Origin: Morinoia aosen
Taxonomy: Eukaryota; Arthropoda; Malacostraca; Amphipoda; Talitridae
NCBI GenBank assembly: GCA_030386875.1
Contig: CM059576.1
Location: forward strand, 14,760,058 to 14,824,057
Direction of reading: 5' to 3'
Length of the DNA: 64,000 bases
The translations under genes were made by a program, and so were the position numbers. The notes below the pieces were generated by a model. That model saw nothing but the letters and a program-made list of their open reading frames with translations. It was not told the origin of the DNA and did no database searches. This document shows, piece after piece, positions 12,463 through 23,356 of the stretch; the stretch's first letter is position 1, and each line of letters begins with the position of its first letter.

Positions 12463-14035
12463 TTAACGGACGATCCGAGTTTCAAGCTTGAAAACTGAGA
12501 GGGCACCGAACGGGATACACAGCTTAATGCAAAGTTTGTATCATATGATTTAGGGTACATTAATTGTTTTTATTCGTAGTCCAATGAAGAAACAGCTTGT
12601 GACGACCCGAGAATGACGCAGTTTAGCTGAGATGAAGTGTGATAGAGAAGCAGTCATCTCTGCACTGGGCACAATTCGGGTAGAGCCAAAATATCAAATA
12701 TTTTCCGCCCGGAAAAGGACACCGAATCATAAGTTGAAATTCCATCCCCTCGCTGTTTATTGAACAAATTAAAGCATTGTTTTCATAACTAAAATGAATT
12801 TTGTTTATTGGTGTATTCCTACAATAAAGCGGACAACAGCGTGAACAATGATCAAGAAGTTTGCAGGACAAAACCAAAGCTTAAGTTGGAAAGTAGCTTG
12901 ATGAACCTAGTAGTTCATCAAAACTATGCGAGGGCAAGTGCAGCCTCCTCAGTTCAGCCGCAAACTAAAAGAAGCAGGTTATGGCACTAGATATTCCATG
13001 TATCGAGTTCTCACTCCTACTAAATTTGTTATCGTCGTTAGTTTGAAATGAGGAGGATCTCAACAGATGAGTGTTTATGAGTGTTCAAGGATTGTGTCTT
13101 CATGTCTTTCGTGAGAATTCTGAAGGGATACAGCCCAGTGCTTCCATGGTATTTTCGGAGACATAGAAATTCGTCTCTGGGGTGTTACCCGAACAACGAA
13201 ACGTTCAAGTTAGACGTTCTTAAAGTTTTGATGAAATCAGCATTTCACTAGATGCAAGACTCTGATTTAATCAACCTTTCATAAATATTTTTCAATATTT
13301 CTAAAAGTTTTAGTTTAATTTAAATTATCTCATTGTGTAAATGGCGCTTGGAAAAATGAAAGATGTTTTCTAGGTTTAGAATAATTTCCGTATCTCCAAA
13401 TCTCTGTGTAGAGGCACTTGACTTGTATCATCGCGTGAGGATAACCCCACGCTCGTTAGACCACTTTATTCTTTGATGTTCAGCAACTTTTTGGTTGTAC
13501 TTCAGCAGATCTTCACTCTTCCATTCACTGTAGCAACTACAGCAGCCTTACCTTGTGTCTAGGAGCCGTGGACTTTCTCCCTTGCACAAGCTTGATGCTA
13601 TGATCAATTAGACTCTACCAAAGTTCCTGGGTGTTGAACGCTTGGCTGTTCGTGGTGTGGGATCGTGGCAATCGCGTCTGTGTACTTGAAATGTTATCCT
13701 CCAAGGATTGGCCCTTCTACCAACAGTAACATTGTTATTGATGATATTTCGACGGGAGATGAAAAACCTTGCTGGCTCTCATATTATAAGTACACAAAAT
13801 AAAGTTACTTTTTTGAAATAACAATGATATTTTTAGACACTTCTAAATGTAAAGTTTTGCTGCTTTAGGCAGAGTTTCAGAGCAACAGTATTAAAGTGTT
13901 CTCATACGCAAGGGGTGAAACGGTTTCATACAGTCATTATGCGGAGCTGGGCAACAAAGAAAGTGAACAGCACTGGTTTAAATGAATCATTCGGCGTATT
14001 CACTTACTCAGGGCAAGTGTTCTGTCATTACTCAC
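12463..14035. other. Unassigned DNA, intron-like
   Basis: No domain was recognised. The 3' continuation of the minus-strand gene should lie here or further left, but no exon resembling the one at 28478-28640 was found. Confidence 0.35.
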
Positions 14036-14184
14036 CCAACTCCGCGTATTTGCCCTGAAGATCTGTGAGCGACAGAGGCTGCCTCAAATAGACGAGCAAA
14101 TTTGTTGCAGGCGTGGAGACAGCAGCCAGGGCTGCCACGCCTGCAGCGGTGGTTATGTAGCCTCTAAACAGCACCAGCCGACAC
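14036..14184 (-). CDS. Exon of unrecognised minus-strand gene, paralogue of exon 36400-36548
   Basis: On the minus strand an acceptor (GCTGACAG before 14184) opens a 149-nt exon that ends at a strong GTGAGT donor after 14036. The frame starts with one base completing a codon and leaves one base over. The 49 codons begin CRLVLFRGYITTAAGV and include LRQPLSLTDLQGK. They are identical to the exon at 36400-36548 at 23 of 49 positions, with the same length, phases and donor. The two are therefore copies of one ancestral exon. The spaced leucines resemble leucine-rich repeats, but that is inference. The exon follows the one at 14418-14619 after a 233-nt intron, and the phases agree (two bases left over there, one needed here). 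The next exon downstream was not found. GC content is well above the surroundings. Confidence 0.72.
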
Positions 14185-14417
14185 CTGTCAGCGGGAGCTT
14201 TGTGAGGACCTTGACGACACTTGGTGCGCTGCAGCTTATGCGCTACAGCTACTACCCGGCGATCGTTTATGTGTGCTATTTATTGTGATTTATTGAGTAT
14301 ATACGATGGCCACAATATTGTAGTTCTCTGAGAAAATCGCGCCATTTTTCAAGAAGTAATATAATCAATGAGAACACCCACTTATATCCTATTTTCCCGT
14401 TTCCTATGTGAACATAC

Positions 14418-14619
14418 CCGTTGTTTTTGAATGGTTGCATCAGGTCATCACACGAGTCCTCGTCAGAAAACCAGCGGGAAAGGAGTGCAATGTCTCCCAT
14501 TCTGCGCTGAGCAACATCCTCCCAGCACGTCTTTCTCCATCGGGCGGCTGTCATGTCTACCCGCAGGCGGCGGAGCTGGGCGTGCTGCAGCATGAGAGCC
14601 ACGGCTGTGGCATCACGGC
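14418..14619 (-). CDS. Exon of unrecognised minus-strand gene
   Basis: A minus-strand open frame lies between a TGCAG acceptor (before 14619) and a GTATGT donor (after 14418), 202 nt. It reads DATAVALMLQHAQLRRLRV early, then KTCWEDVAQRRMGDIALLS and FSDEDSCDDLM. The WEDVA segment resembles WEAVA in the exon at 28478-28640, so the two may be distant copies of a repeat. The exon needs one base from its predecessor and leaves two, which fits the exon at 14036-14184. It does not fit the exon at 16828-17019, which leaves two bases. Either a small exon is missing between them, or the pair 14418/14036 belongs to a second, tandem gene copy. The product is not recognised. The composition (GC-rich in AT-rich flanks) supports coding. 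Confidence 0.7.
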
Positions 14620-16827
14620 CTGCAGTCGCGGAGTAAATATGAAAGTAAAGCAAGTCGGGTTCATTGAAATAAATTTTGTTGCATATTCATAAACATTGTA
14701 AACAATGCTGTCATCGATATAAGCTATATATATATTGCATGCTGTACTCTGGAGAGCATTTTCCAAAAGAAATAACGTTCCTGATGTCTATATTTCAGCA
14801 AAATCAACAAGCATTATGACTTGTGAAACACTTTCTCATTATCAACAATCAAATCTTCAGAGAAAACAAAATTCAAGTTTCGAAATAAGTTGACTTCACT
14901 GTTTAGTAGTTTCAATGGAAGCACGGTGGCAATTTATTTTCAATTTCATGACATTTCAGGAATTTAACCATTAAAGAGAAGGAAATTTTATAACATGTGG
15001 ATACCATTGAGGTTTGCTTTGCGAGATCACTATAACACTTCATATTTACTGAATCTAAGGCATCTGCATGCTTACATCCTGTATGAATAACTCTTAGTTA
15101 AGAAGATTCAGTCAATTATCCGAAATGCCGGTAGAGCGATTGAGAAAATTAAAAATAGACCAATATATATATAAATGTGAATCCAAATGATTTGTTTTAA
15201 AACAAAAATATCGTAGTTTCAACAGGGAAATCGTTCTAATTGAACTTAGTTTATGCCTCAAAGTTCCTCGTTAAGAAGACCTCGAATAAAGTCCAAATGT
15301 GGACTGAGGCAGTTATGGAATTGTAATATCTGCTTGCCACGGAGAACTGCCTCGTCGACAGCAAGAAATTGTTGGTTTTGCGACCCGTCCTGATGTAGTA
15401 TTCACGGAGGTCAGTGTTCTTGAGGGAGAAACGTGAGGTCCCGAGCTGAGAGTTACGTAGGACTTCTTTCTATTGAAATAAAATCGTTGGTTTTCTATTA
15501 TGGCGATCATTGTTACGATTCATTGTCGTCCTGCTGGACAGCATCTTTTACTTTCCTCTTTAACTTTTTTATCTTCAAATTTTCCTCCGAGTAAAATCTA
15601 GGGGCGAAATATCAGGAGACCTTGGTGGCTACGTTCTAAATTCCAAATTATTTTAAGCTTTCAACGAAGCATTTTCAACCAAAGTTCTTATTTCAACGGT
15701 CCCAACCTCGTGCTAATTTTATTCAACCAAGTGTAGGTCACTCTGGATGTTAGCCTGCAACCATAAAATGGTTCACTGAGTTTTGAACGTTCATCCTACA
15801 TTTGCAGACCATTGGGGTATTTGTACCCCTTTTCTGAAACGTACCAGTTGGATTTTGTTTTACGGGAAGTTTCCAAGTGGGAATGCTCTTCTTATCTACC
15901 GCTTGTTCATAAAAATATCAGAAACGAAGGTGTGCACAAAATAAAAATTTTGAAAACTCGCACGTCTCGCGCTAACACGCAACCATGACGCCAGAACTTT
16001 TCAGCAGAATGTATAGAAGATTTGCGTTACGCAAATGCTCGAGTAACACAAGGCCAAAAACCCGCGCTCCGTTGCTGCAATAAAGGATGGCGCCTCATGT
16101 CATTATATTTTAAATGTAAACACTAATGAGTACTCCTCATCTCATGCATGAGGCGAGTTAAACAAACACAACTCTTACCTGCACAAAAATGTTGGGACAA
16201 CTTTCTCATTGTCTGACACGTTACTGTAACAATGCATGCGGTAATGAAACCTAGCAGCGAGTACACCTGCTGGAGGGTTAATGATGTATCTCTTAGAGCG
16301 TAATTGGTCTAAGTTAGGGCCTGGAATAAGAAGTTTTCCTCAAGCAATCGTTTCTTGATCCACAAGACATAATTCAGCCAAAGACACTTCATATAGGTAC
16401 TAACTTCCGTGCAAAAAAAGTTCTTGGACAAAAATACTCATACCAAATAACTTTATTCAGCATGTGAAAGTGTGTAATTTTTGCTGCACTAAAGGCTGTT
16501 GCGCGCACGGCCTTGTACATTTATTCCTTCATCTTTGTTATACCGTTAGGTGGACATTGTGTCTTCCACGGCATTTACAAGTGTGTGCTTGTTCAGTTCC
16601 CTGAGACAGGTCGCTGCCTGAGACATGAGACATGAGAGAAAATATGAAATGGAACCGTGAACAATCTTTGCTTGAGATCTTCTAAGTCAGTAAATTATTT
16701 AAGATCATGATCATATTCACAAGCTTTCAATGAATGATTTGCGCGTTAGAAGGTTAGAATAGAGTTAATATTTGCTCTTCGTGAGCATTTTTGCCTATAA
16801 TTTAACTCACTTGTGTTCATGCATCAC
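14620..16827. other. Intron-like DNA with a dispersed repeat at 15410-15540
   Basis: No exon could be supported. A candidate donor GCAG|GTAAGAG on the minus strand near 16180 has an open stretch upstream, but its phase does not join the neighbours. About 15410-15540 resembles 56690-56800: both have GTGAGGT(C/T)CCGAG(C/A)TGAGAG followed by CTTTCT(T)T(G)TATTGAAATAAAA. This marks an unnamed dispersed repeat. Confidence 0.45.
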
Positions 16828-17019
16828 TCATCTTCTGACAAAGCTGCCTCAGCCGCCCCCTTGACGACCCGCACATCGGCTGAACACGCCAGCACCAAGT
16901 CCCGCCAAGTGCCGAAGTCGGCACCCGCTGCCTCCAGCGCCGCTCTCTGGCCTGGCCAGTCTGCCTGGTACGGCCATGAGGTTCTTTTGCTGCATTGCGT
17001 GATGCGGTCGAATACTTCG
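16828..17019 (-). CDS. Exon of unrecognised minus-strand gene
   Basis: A CCACCTTTCAG acceptor precedes 17019, and a GTGATG donor follows 16828, giving 192 nt. The first base completes a codon and two bases remain. The frame reads VFDRITQCSKRTSWPYQ, then ALEAAGADFGTWRDLVLAC, then VVKGAAEAALSEDE. It is GC-rich and very unlike the AT-rich flanks. The incoming phase matches the exon at 25199-25261. If the donor is not used, the frame stops at TGA immediately after SEDE, so this could instead be the terminal exon of a gene copy. The alanine-rich helical character does not identify a family. Plus-strand and other minus-strand frames over the same bases are shadows. Confidence 0.7.
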
Positions 17020-17828
17020 CTGAAAGGTGGACATGGTGTGAACTGAGGGTAATTTTGATTATGCCAACGGATTTCTGTAAGGAAAAAGAAGGATGCCTGG
17101 CTGAGAGGTGAAATTTCCTTCTGTACCAAGAAGTAGCTAGCGGATTGTTTGCAGTAGATATGGTATCAGTTTTATCTAATTAATTGTAAAAATAAACTTC
17201 AGTATTCAGCCAAAGAAGCTTACAAATGAAGATAGTGTGCATTATCATTGTAATGTTTTACTTCAGAGCACTTTGCAATTTATTGAAGGGCTCAAGTACA
17301 TTTGTTAAAAAAAGTCAAATGAATCTCTAACGAGTCAATAAGTTGAATAGAACATAAGAAGGTGGCAATAAAATGTTTTTCGAGATAAACATAACATCAA
17401 AAAAGGACAGCTATCCATCTGCAAGTTATGATCCATAACGTTGAGGCCTAAGTACCTGAACTACTGTATTGTACACATCTGAACGGGTCAGTCATTTGCT
17501 AGAGCCGCCAATTTATGAGAAAATTTAAAACGTAGATAAAACAGAGGTTTTTTATAAGCAAAAAATTCGAAGGCCGGCTACACCATCAGTTCAAAAAATA
17601 AAAAATAATCTCAAAAACAAAATGTCTAAAAAATAAATTGAAAAGATTGCAATCTATTTCCTATTTGCAACGAGTAAGGATTGTAAGTATTGTTAAGGAT
17701 TGTTTCCGTTTAAAAAAATGAAAGATTCTAAAATCCTAAGGTCAAAACAGGTTGAGACAGAGTCTAAGATTTGGAAGTTTGTAGAATTGAATTGCATTAT
17801 TTGGCGATACGTTCTGCAGAGCGAGAGG
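17020..17828. other. Intron of the minus-strand gene, no feature
   Basis: AT-rich; no repeat, exon or RNA gene is recognised before the satellite that begins near 17829. Confidence 0.4.
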
Positions 17829-18715
17829 GTGTGCTAATTGTCTCTACATAGTCATAGCGACAGTGTGTTCCCACAAAAGGGGTGTGCTAATATATATTAT
17901 TGTCTCTACTTAGTCATAGCGATAGTGTGTTCACACAAAAGGGGTGTGCTAATATATATTATTGTCTCTACTTAGTCATAGCGATAGTGTGTTCACACAA
18001 AAGGGGTGTGCTAATATATATTATTGTCTCTACATAGTCGTAGCGACAGTGTGTTCACACAAAAGGGGTGTGCTAATATATATTATTGTCTCTACATAGT
18101 CGTAGCGACAGTGTGTTCACACAAAAGGGGTGTGCTAATATATATTATTGTCTCTACTTAGTCATAGCGATAGTGTGTTCACACAAAAGGGGTGTGCTAA
18201 TATATATTATTGTCTCTACATAGTCGTAGCGACAGTGTGTTCACACAAAAGGGGTGTGCTAATATATATTATTGTCTCTACTTAGTCATAGCGATAGTGT
18301 GTTCACACAAAAGGGGTGTGCTAATATATATTATTGTCTCTACATAGTCGTAGCGACAGTGTGTTCACACAAAAGGGGTGTGCTAATATATATTATTGTC
18401 TCTACATAGTCGTAGCGACAGTGTGTTCACACAAAAGGGGTGTGCTAATATATATTATTGTCTCTACTTAGTCATAGCGATAGTGTGTTCACAAAAAAGA
18501 AGTGTGCCAATTGAGCTACATAGTCGTAGCAACAGTGTGTTCACACGAAAGGGGTGTGTCAATTGAGCTACATAGTCGTAGAGACAGTGTGTTCACACAA
18601 AAGGGGTGTTCCAATTGAGCTACATAACCGTAGAGACAGTGTGTTCACACAAAAGAGGTGTGCCAATTGAGCTATATAGTCGTAGAAACAGCGTGTGTTC
18701 GCACAAAAACATGCA
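17829..18715 (+). repeat. 62-bp tandem repeat with two alternating unit types
   Basis: Ten 62-bp units from 17881 to about 18500 are preceded by one shorter unit and followed by four variants of about 53-54 bp that lack the TATATATTATTG segment. Each unit has a GTGTGTTCACAC hairpin and an AT-rich TAATATATATTATT core. Type A units carry CTTAGTCATAGCGATAG and type B units carry CATAGTCGTAGCGACAG. From 17881 the order is A A B B A B A B B A, so a five-unit (310-bp) block has itself been duplicated. Confidence 0.95.
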
Positions 18716-20308
18716 TTCCGTACGAGAAATTGGTCAATGAATGATCTAGAAGGCATAGATGTTGTGAGAGCTACACCGTATACCTTGAGTACTAATATGA
18801 AGGAGCTATGATAATAGCCTCAACATAAGCGTTGATCATCAGTTCGTACGACATATGGGATAGCTGTCGAGTGTGATCCGTCTGGCTGGAGGGAGGACAA
18901 CTTGAGGAATGCTGGAGGACGCTTCCGGCAGCGGACGCATCCTAGCCAGATATGTGAAGGGAATTACCGGTAAATTTTAACAATACACTAAATGGTTCGT
19001 AGAGCTATTAATTAGCATCAATTTAATTTTTCTCAAATTTATTCATTCACTGATTGTTTTTGGTTTGTAAACTGTGAGAGGATCACCACCTGGCTCTCAG
19101 CACTTCATTCCGATGAACCACCACCGCTCGCTCCCGAGAGCCTGGTACTCTGTGAGTTGTGTCAGATCAGGTGGCACGGCCGATGATTTGGGTGGCCTCC
19201 AAACGTGTTTACCTGGTTGATAATTCTGCTATTGTAGCTCGCCTGTGATTACTTCTGCAGTGGGATCTTTTGCTTATTCCTAATGCTGCTGACCGTGATC
19301 ACTCTACTGGTAATTCTCGCTGTATCACTTCTACTGCCGATTCCCTCCCGCGACTGCTCCTATGTTGTTGGTGAGTGCGAGGGGTTGCCCCAGTGTTGCA
19401 CCGTGCCTGGTGTGAGTCTTCTAGTCAGGTTCAGTGTAGGACCCTTTTTTCATTCTTCGCCTTCATTGTACTTCATTATTTGAATGACCCTTACTTAGCT
19501 TGTTCCTTAATGAGTTTAGTATTTCACAATTAAACAACCAGTATTTATTGTTTTCTATCTATGCTCTACCTCAAACAAATTCAATTTAGTGTTTTGGTGT
19601 TGGAAAATTCAGAAGGCAAAGCCTTACGTTCATGCCCTAATCACAAATATATTTTGATGAACAATGGCTTATCCTAATAAGAAACGATATGATAATTTGC
19701 TCCTCGAAGAAGAATAGCAGAGTGCATGGCAACTCAAATGAGCCAAGCGATAATTTTTCTTGTACCAACCCTAGCCCGTTACCATCAGCGCCCAGTCATA
19801 TGAGGCAGCCAAGCAATTAGAATAGGTTTTATTATTTAAATCAGGAAACTGTCACGTGCTCCACTGCTATAAGGCCTCCATCACTTCCCTCGTATCCGCT
19901 TGCACCTCAGCAAGAGGTAAAGAAACAAGTGTGAGGAGTGTCACAGAGTTAAGTTCTCACATGAAGAAGTACTTCTACTGCTCCTGCTGCTGGCCCTTCT
20001 CATAATTCCACTGCTGGTACTTCTGACGCTGCATTCTCACCAAACAATAGGGCCATTTCACATGATTAAGATAACAGAACTTCAAAATTTTTGTACCTAT
20101 TGAGACTATTTCACAAACAGGGCCTGATACCTTTTTGCATGTTGATTTAAACAGCTTTTAACATATACACTGTCACTAGTGTTGTGAGTTTTTTCATAAA
20201 TCCATTTAAATTATTGAAATAGTCTCCTCATGCATATTTTGACCGATTTGTTTCATGTTTTTATTTCTTTTACTTCCTACAAAACCGTTTGGCGGTTAAT
20301 ACCATATC
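18716..20308. other. Intron-like DNA with one weak plus-strand exon candidate
   Basis: At 18909-18969 on the plus strand an ATG opens 20 codons (MLEDASGSGR...) that end at a GTAAAT donor. The stretch is GC-richer than its flanks but too short to trust. No other feature was recognised. The hydrophobic open frame at 19283-19483 has no domain. Confidence 0.3.
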
Positions 20309-20690
20309 GGGTAAGAAGGGCAGAACACCATCTGGCGTAAGGAGGGCAGAACACCGTCTGGCGTAAGGAGGGCAGAACACCATCTGGCGTAAGGAGGGCA
20401 GAACACCATCTGGCGTAAGGAGGGTAGAACACCATCTGGCGTAAGGAGGGCAGAACACCATCTGGCGCAAGGAGGGCAGAACACCATCTGGCGTAAGGAG
20501 GGTAGAACACCATCTGGCGTAGGGAGGGCAGAACACCATCCGGCGTGAGGAGGGTAGACCATCTGGCGTAAGGAGGGCAGAACACCATCTGGCGCAAGGA
20601 GGGCAGAACACCATCTGGCGTAAGGAGGGCAGAACACCATCCGGCATAAGGAGGGCAGAACACCATCTGGCAAGGAGGGCAGAACACTTA
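20309..20690 (+). repeat. 26-bp minisatellite, about 15 copies
   Basis: The unit is GTAAGGAGGGCAGAACACCA followed by TCTGGC, with small variants. Because 26 is not a multiple of three and the minus strand of the unit has no stop, all three minus frames stay open for 125-146 codons. These overlapping frames have no independent support as genes. The array ends about 10 bp before the left end of the hAT element. Confidence 0.95.
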
Positions 20691-21860
20691 TTGGTGTCTA
20701 GGGTTTGCATCCCGGGATCCCGGATGATTTGGGGCTACAATTATTTCCCAGTCCGGGAATTCCTTTGTTCCCCGAAATCCCCGGGATTTTAAATAGTGCA
20801 TAAATTGCAAGGGATGAATGCGAAAATAACCTAAAATCATTTGTGGAAAATTTTTCCCACATGCTCCTCGTATTGCCGTTGGAGGCAGAGCCATGCGTCG
20901 CTTTCGCGCTGTCATTTGTTGCTGCGGAGCTTGAGCTGAGCAGAGGGGGGGTGGGCAGATGATTTTTTAGCTAAGTAGATTAGGTATTTGACACTTTTAC
21001 TGGAGCAGTGGCAGTCTGAGCAGCACCTGGAGGGCGCCAGTTATTACCACATACGTAGTAACGAGGTTATGTATAACTTCTCTTCGCTTACTGTTCTATT
21101 TTTCTGTGTTTAAGTTTGTATGAGTGTGGTTTGAATTACGTTATTTTTATTTTTGAGATATTAGCTTGGTGTTCAGGTCTTTAAGAATTAATTCTAACTC
21201 AATTAAAAGGCCGATGGCCAGAAAACTACTTCGAAGGGAGATTTTAACTAATTGAATCGCTTCTTACGAAATTTCTCAAACCTACTTGCCATCGGTGAAC
21301 TCCTGAGACTTGGAGGAAACTCTAACGGTTGCTTCCTGAGGTCATCTGGCTCAAGTTACATTGCCTTACGGGCTTGTTTCATTTCCCTACTATCAACAAC
21401 TTACCTGATTACGTATGTTCGCCTGAACACCGCTCTACCATTATTTTCATCTTTTTCCTTTCCTTTAACAACCTCTTAAAGTGGCTTACCGACCCACCGA
21501 GTGGGAATTAACTTGCGTGAGAGCTTACTATTTGTGACTATGAAATTAGTGCTGTAAAATACTCCATCTCTACTCCGCCGTAGCGGCGACCCAAGTTAAT
21601 TCGTGTTTTGTTTCCGCTCCCAGTATTTTCTGGTGCTGGTATAGTGACCTCCCCGCACCCTGGGAGGCTGCGGTCAGTTGCTTCAACGCTGCCTCGAGGG
21701 TTTTGTCCGTACTCGTGTGCTATTCTGGGATCAGCTGGCGCTACTGTGGGGTGCGTCCTAGCCGCTTAATGCCTTATAGTTATAGTCTTGCACAAATTTT
21801 GAGTTCCCCAACTTTCTACAGTTTTTTACCTAAAAAATTATTTTGTACTTCCAGGAAGCT

Positions 21861-22286
21861 GACAGACCAGTTCCTGCTGCTCCTTCTTAATCGCGTCTTC
21901 TACTTACCTACAACTGCGGTTTCAGCAGTTCCTGCTGCTCTTTGTAATCGCGTACGCCTACTTAGCCACAACTGCAGCTGCAGCAGTTCCTTCTGCTCTT
22001 TGTAATCGCATACGCCTACTTAGCCACAACTGCAGCTGCAGCAGTTGCTGCTGCTCTTTGTAATCGCGTACGCCTACTTAGCCACAACTGCAGCTGCAGC
22101 AGTTCCTGCTGCTCTTTTGTAATCGCGTACGCCTACTTAGCCACAACTGCAGCTGCAGCAGTTGCTGCTGCTCTTTTGTAATCGCGTACGCCTACTTAGT
22201 CACAACTGCGGCTGCAGCAGTTGCTGCTGCTCTTTTGTAATCGCGTACGCCTACTTAGCCACAACTGCGGCTGCAGCAGTTGCTGC
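21861..22286 (+). repeat. 58-59-bp minisatellite inside the hAT element
   Basis: Seven or so copies of a unit containing TAATCGCGTACGCCTACTTA and CAACTGCAGCTGCAGCAG. Unit length alternates 58/59 bp with CTCTTT or CTCTTTT. The CTGCAGCTGCAG core is a perfect palindrome. The array lies in the left half of the hAT copy, upstream of the transposase remnant. Confidence 0.9.
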
Positions 22287-22848
22287 GTGCGAGGTGTATT
22301 TTAATCTATCGAGCTCCCGAGTCAACTATTTCATTTTTTGAGTTAAACCGAAAGCTATTTTAAAAGCGCTCTTTGTGCTAATCTATAAAATAAACTAATA
22401 AAATAATCAAAAAATAATAAATACTACTCCTTTAAAATGTAATGAACTACATTCGACCTTTTACGGCTCTTTAAAAATCATTTATATTCGACCTTTACGA
22501 CTATTTTAACATCGGTCAATAAAACGTGAATGAAACCGTCTTATTCGTTCTTTAAAACTCCTGCAAGTTTGAATAACTTACGCATGCTGTTTAGTATGAT
22601 TAATCAACTAAAAGCTCAAGAAAGGACTTTAGTATTTTAATATCACTGCAATTTACATCACTACACAGTGTAGTCTACTCTATCTCATAATAGAATTCAA
22701 CTATTGCGTCAGAATATATTTTGTGGTTTGGTTTAGCAGGTAATACAGAGAAGACTACTCTAGATACTATGCCAAATGACCGATGTTGTAGAAACAACAG
22801 CCTTTGCGCGGCGATACTGAGCTGAAGATGCGACTGTAGAAAGTGTAA

Positions 22849-23138
22849 AGTATATAAATTGCGGCAGGAGTTTACTTTACAAAGGCTGTTCCACCAGTGG
22901 TTTGTTACGTCACCTAAAGAGTAAACACAACACAGTGAAGCCTGGAACTGTAAGCTCAGTTGCGTCAACTAGTAGCTCAGAAGACAGAGTTCGTGTTGGA
23001 ACAAAGCGCCCTCATGCAAGTGAGAGCAGTGGTGACAGCACTGAACCTAAACAAGCAAACAAAATAAGTTTCGTAAAGGTGCATCAAAGTACTCCGGAAG
23101 AACAAGTGACCAAGCTTGCAGCAGTTGATGGCGTGTGA
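22849..23138 (+). pseudogene. hAT transposase N-terminus with BED zinc finger
   Basis: The plus-strand frame reads CGRSLLYKGCSTSGLLRHLKS followed by KHN, the second half of a BED zinc finger (Cys then His-x4-His spacing). hAT proteins typically have SYKGGSTSGLxRHLxxKH here. A serine-rich linker follows with VGTKRPHASESSGDSTEP, then TPEEQVTKLAAVDGV, the usual transition to the hAT helical domain, and then a TGA stop. The first cysteine pair of the finger is not preserved in the same frame. No catalytic hAT core or C-terminal dimerisation domain is seen downstream before the right terminal repeat. The copy is inactive. Confidence 0.75.
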
Positions 23139-23356
23139 GAAAATATAGTTACAATAGTGAATTCATTAACAAATCCTTCTCAGAAAAAGTTTTTCGCTCC
23201 CTAAATCGCCAAATCTTGTGATGGGTACAGGCAACAAATAACAATAGCATAAATGCCAAAATATATAGAAATCACGGGATCCTAGGAATCTAGGAATTGT
23301 CTACCTGAAATCCCGGGATTCTGTAATTTCAATTTTGTCCCGGGATTGCAAACCAA

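Larger units (their letters stand above)
20699..23356 (+). mobile_element. hAT-type transposon, decayed, with internal minisatellite
   Basis: The left end TAGGGTTTGCATCCCGGGA and the right end TCCCGGGATTGCAAACC are inverted. Both subterminal regions repeat CCGGGAT-type motifs (20711-20790 and 23275-23345), a pattern usual in hAT elements. Inside lie a minisatellite and the start of a transposase with a BED-type zinc finger. At about 2.66 kb it is the size of a hAT element, but only the N-terminal part of a transposase is recognisable. The 8-bp target duplication expected for hAT was not found. Confidence 0.75.

Noticed and set aside
14408-14692. Plus-strand 94-codon frame
   Set aside because: Antisense shadow of the exon at 14418-14619; no splice sites or start context of its own.
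16813-17046. Plus-strand 77-codon frame
   Set aside because: Antisense shadow of the exon at 16828-17019.
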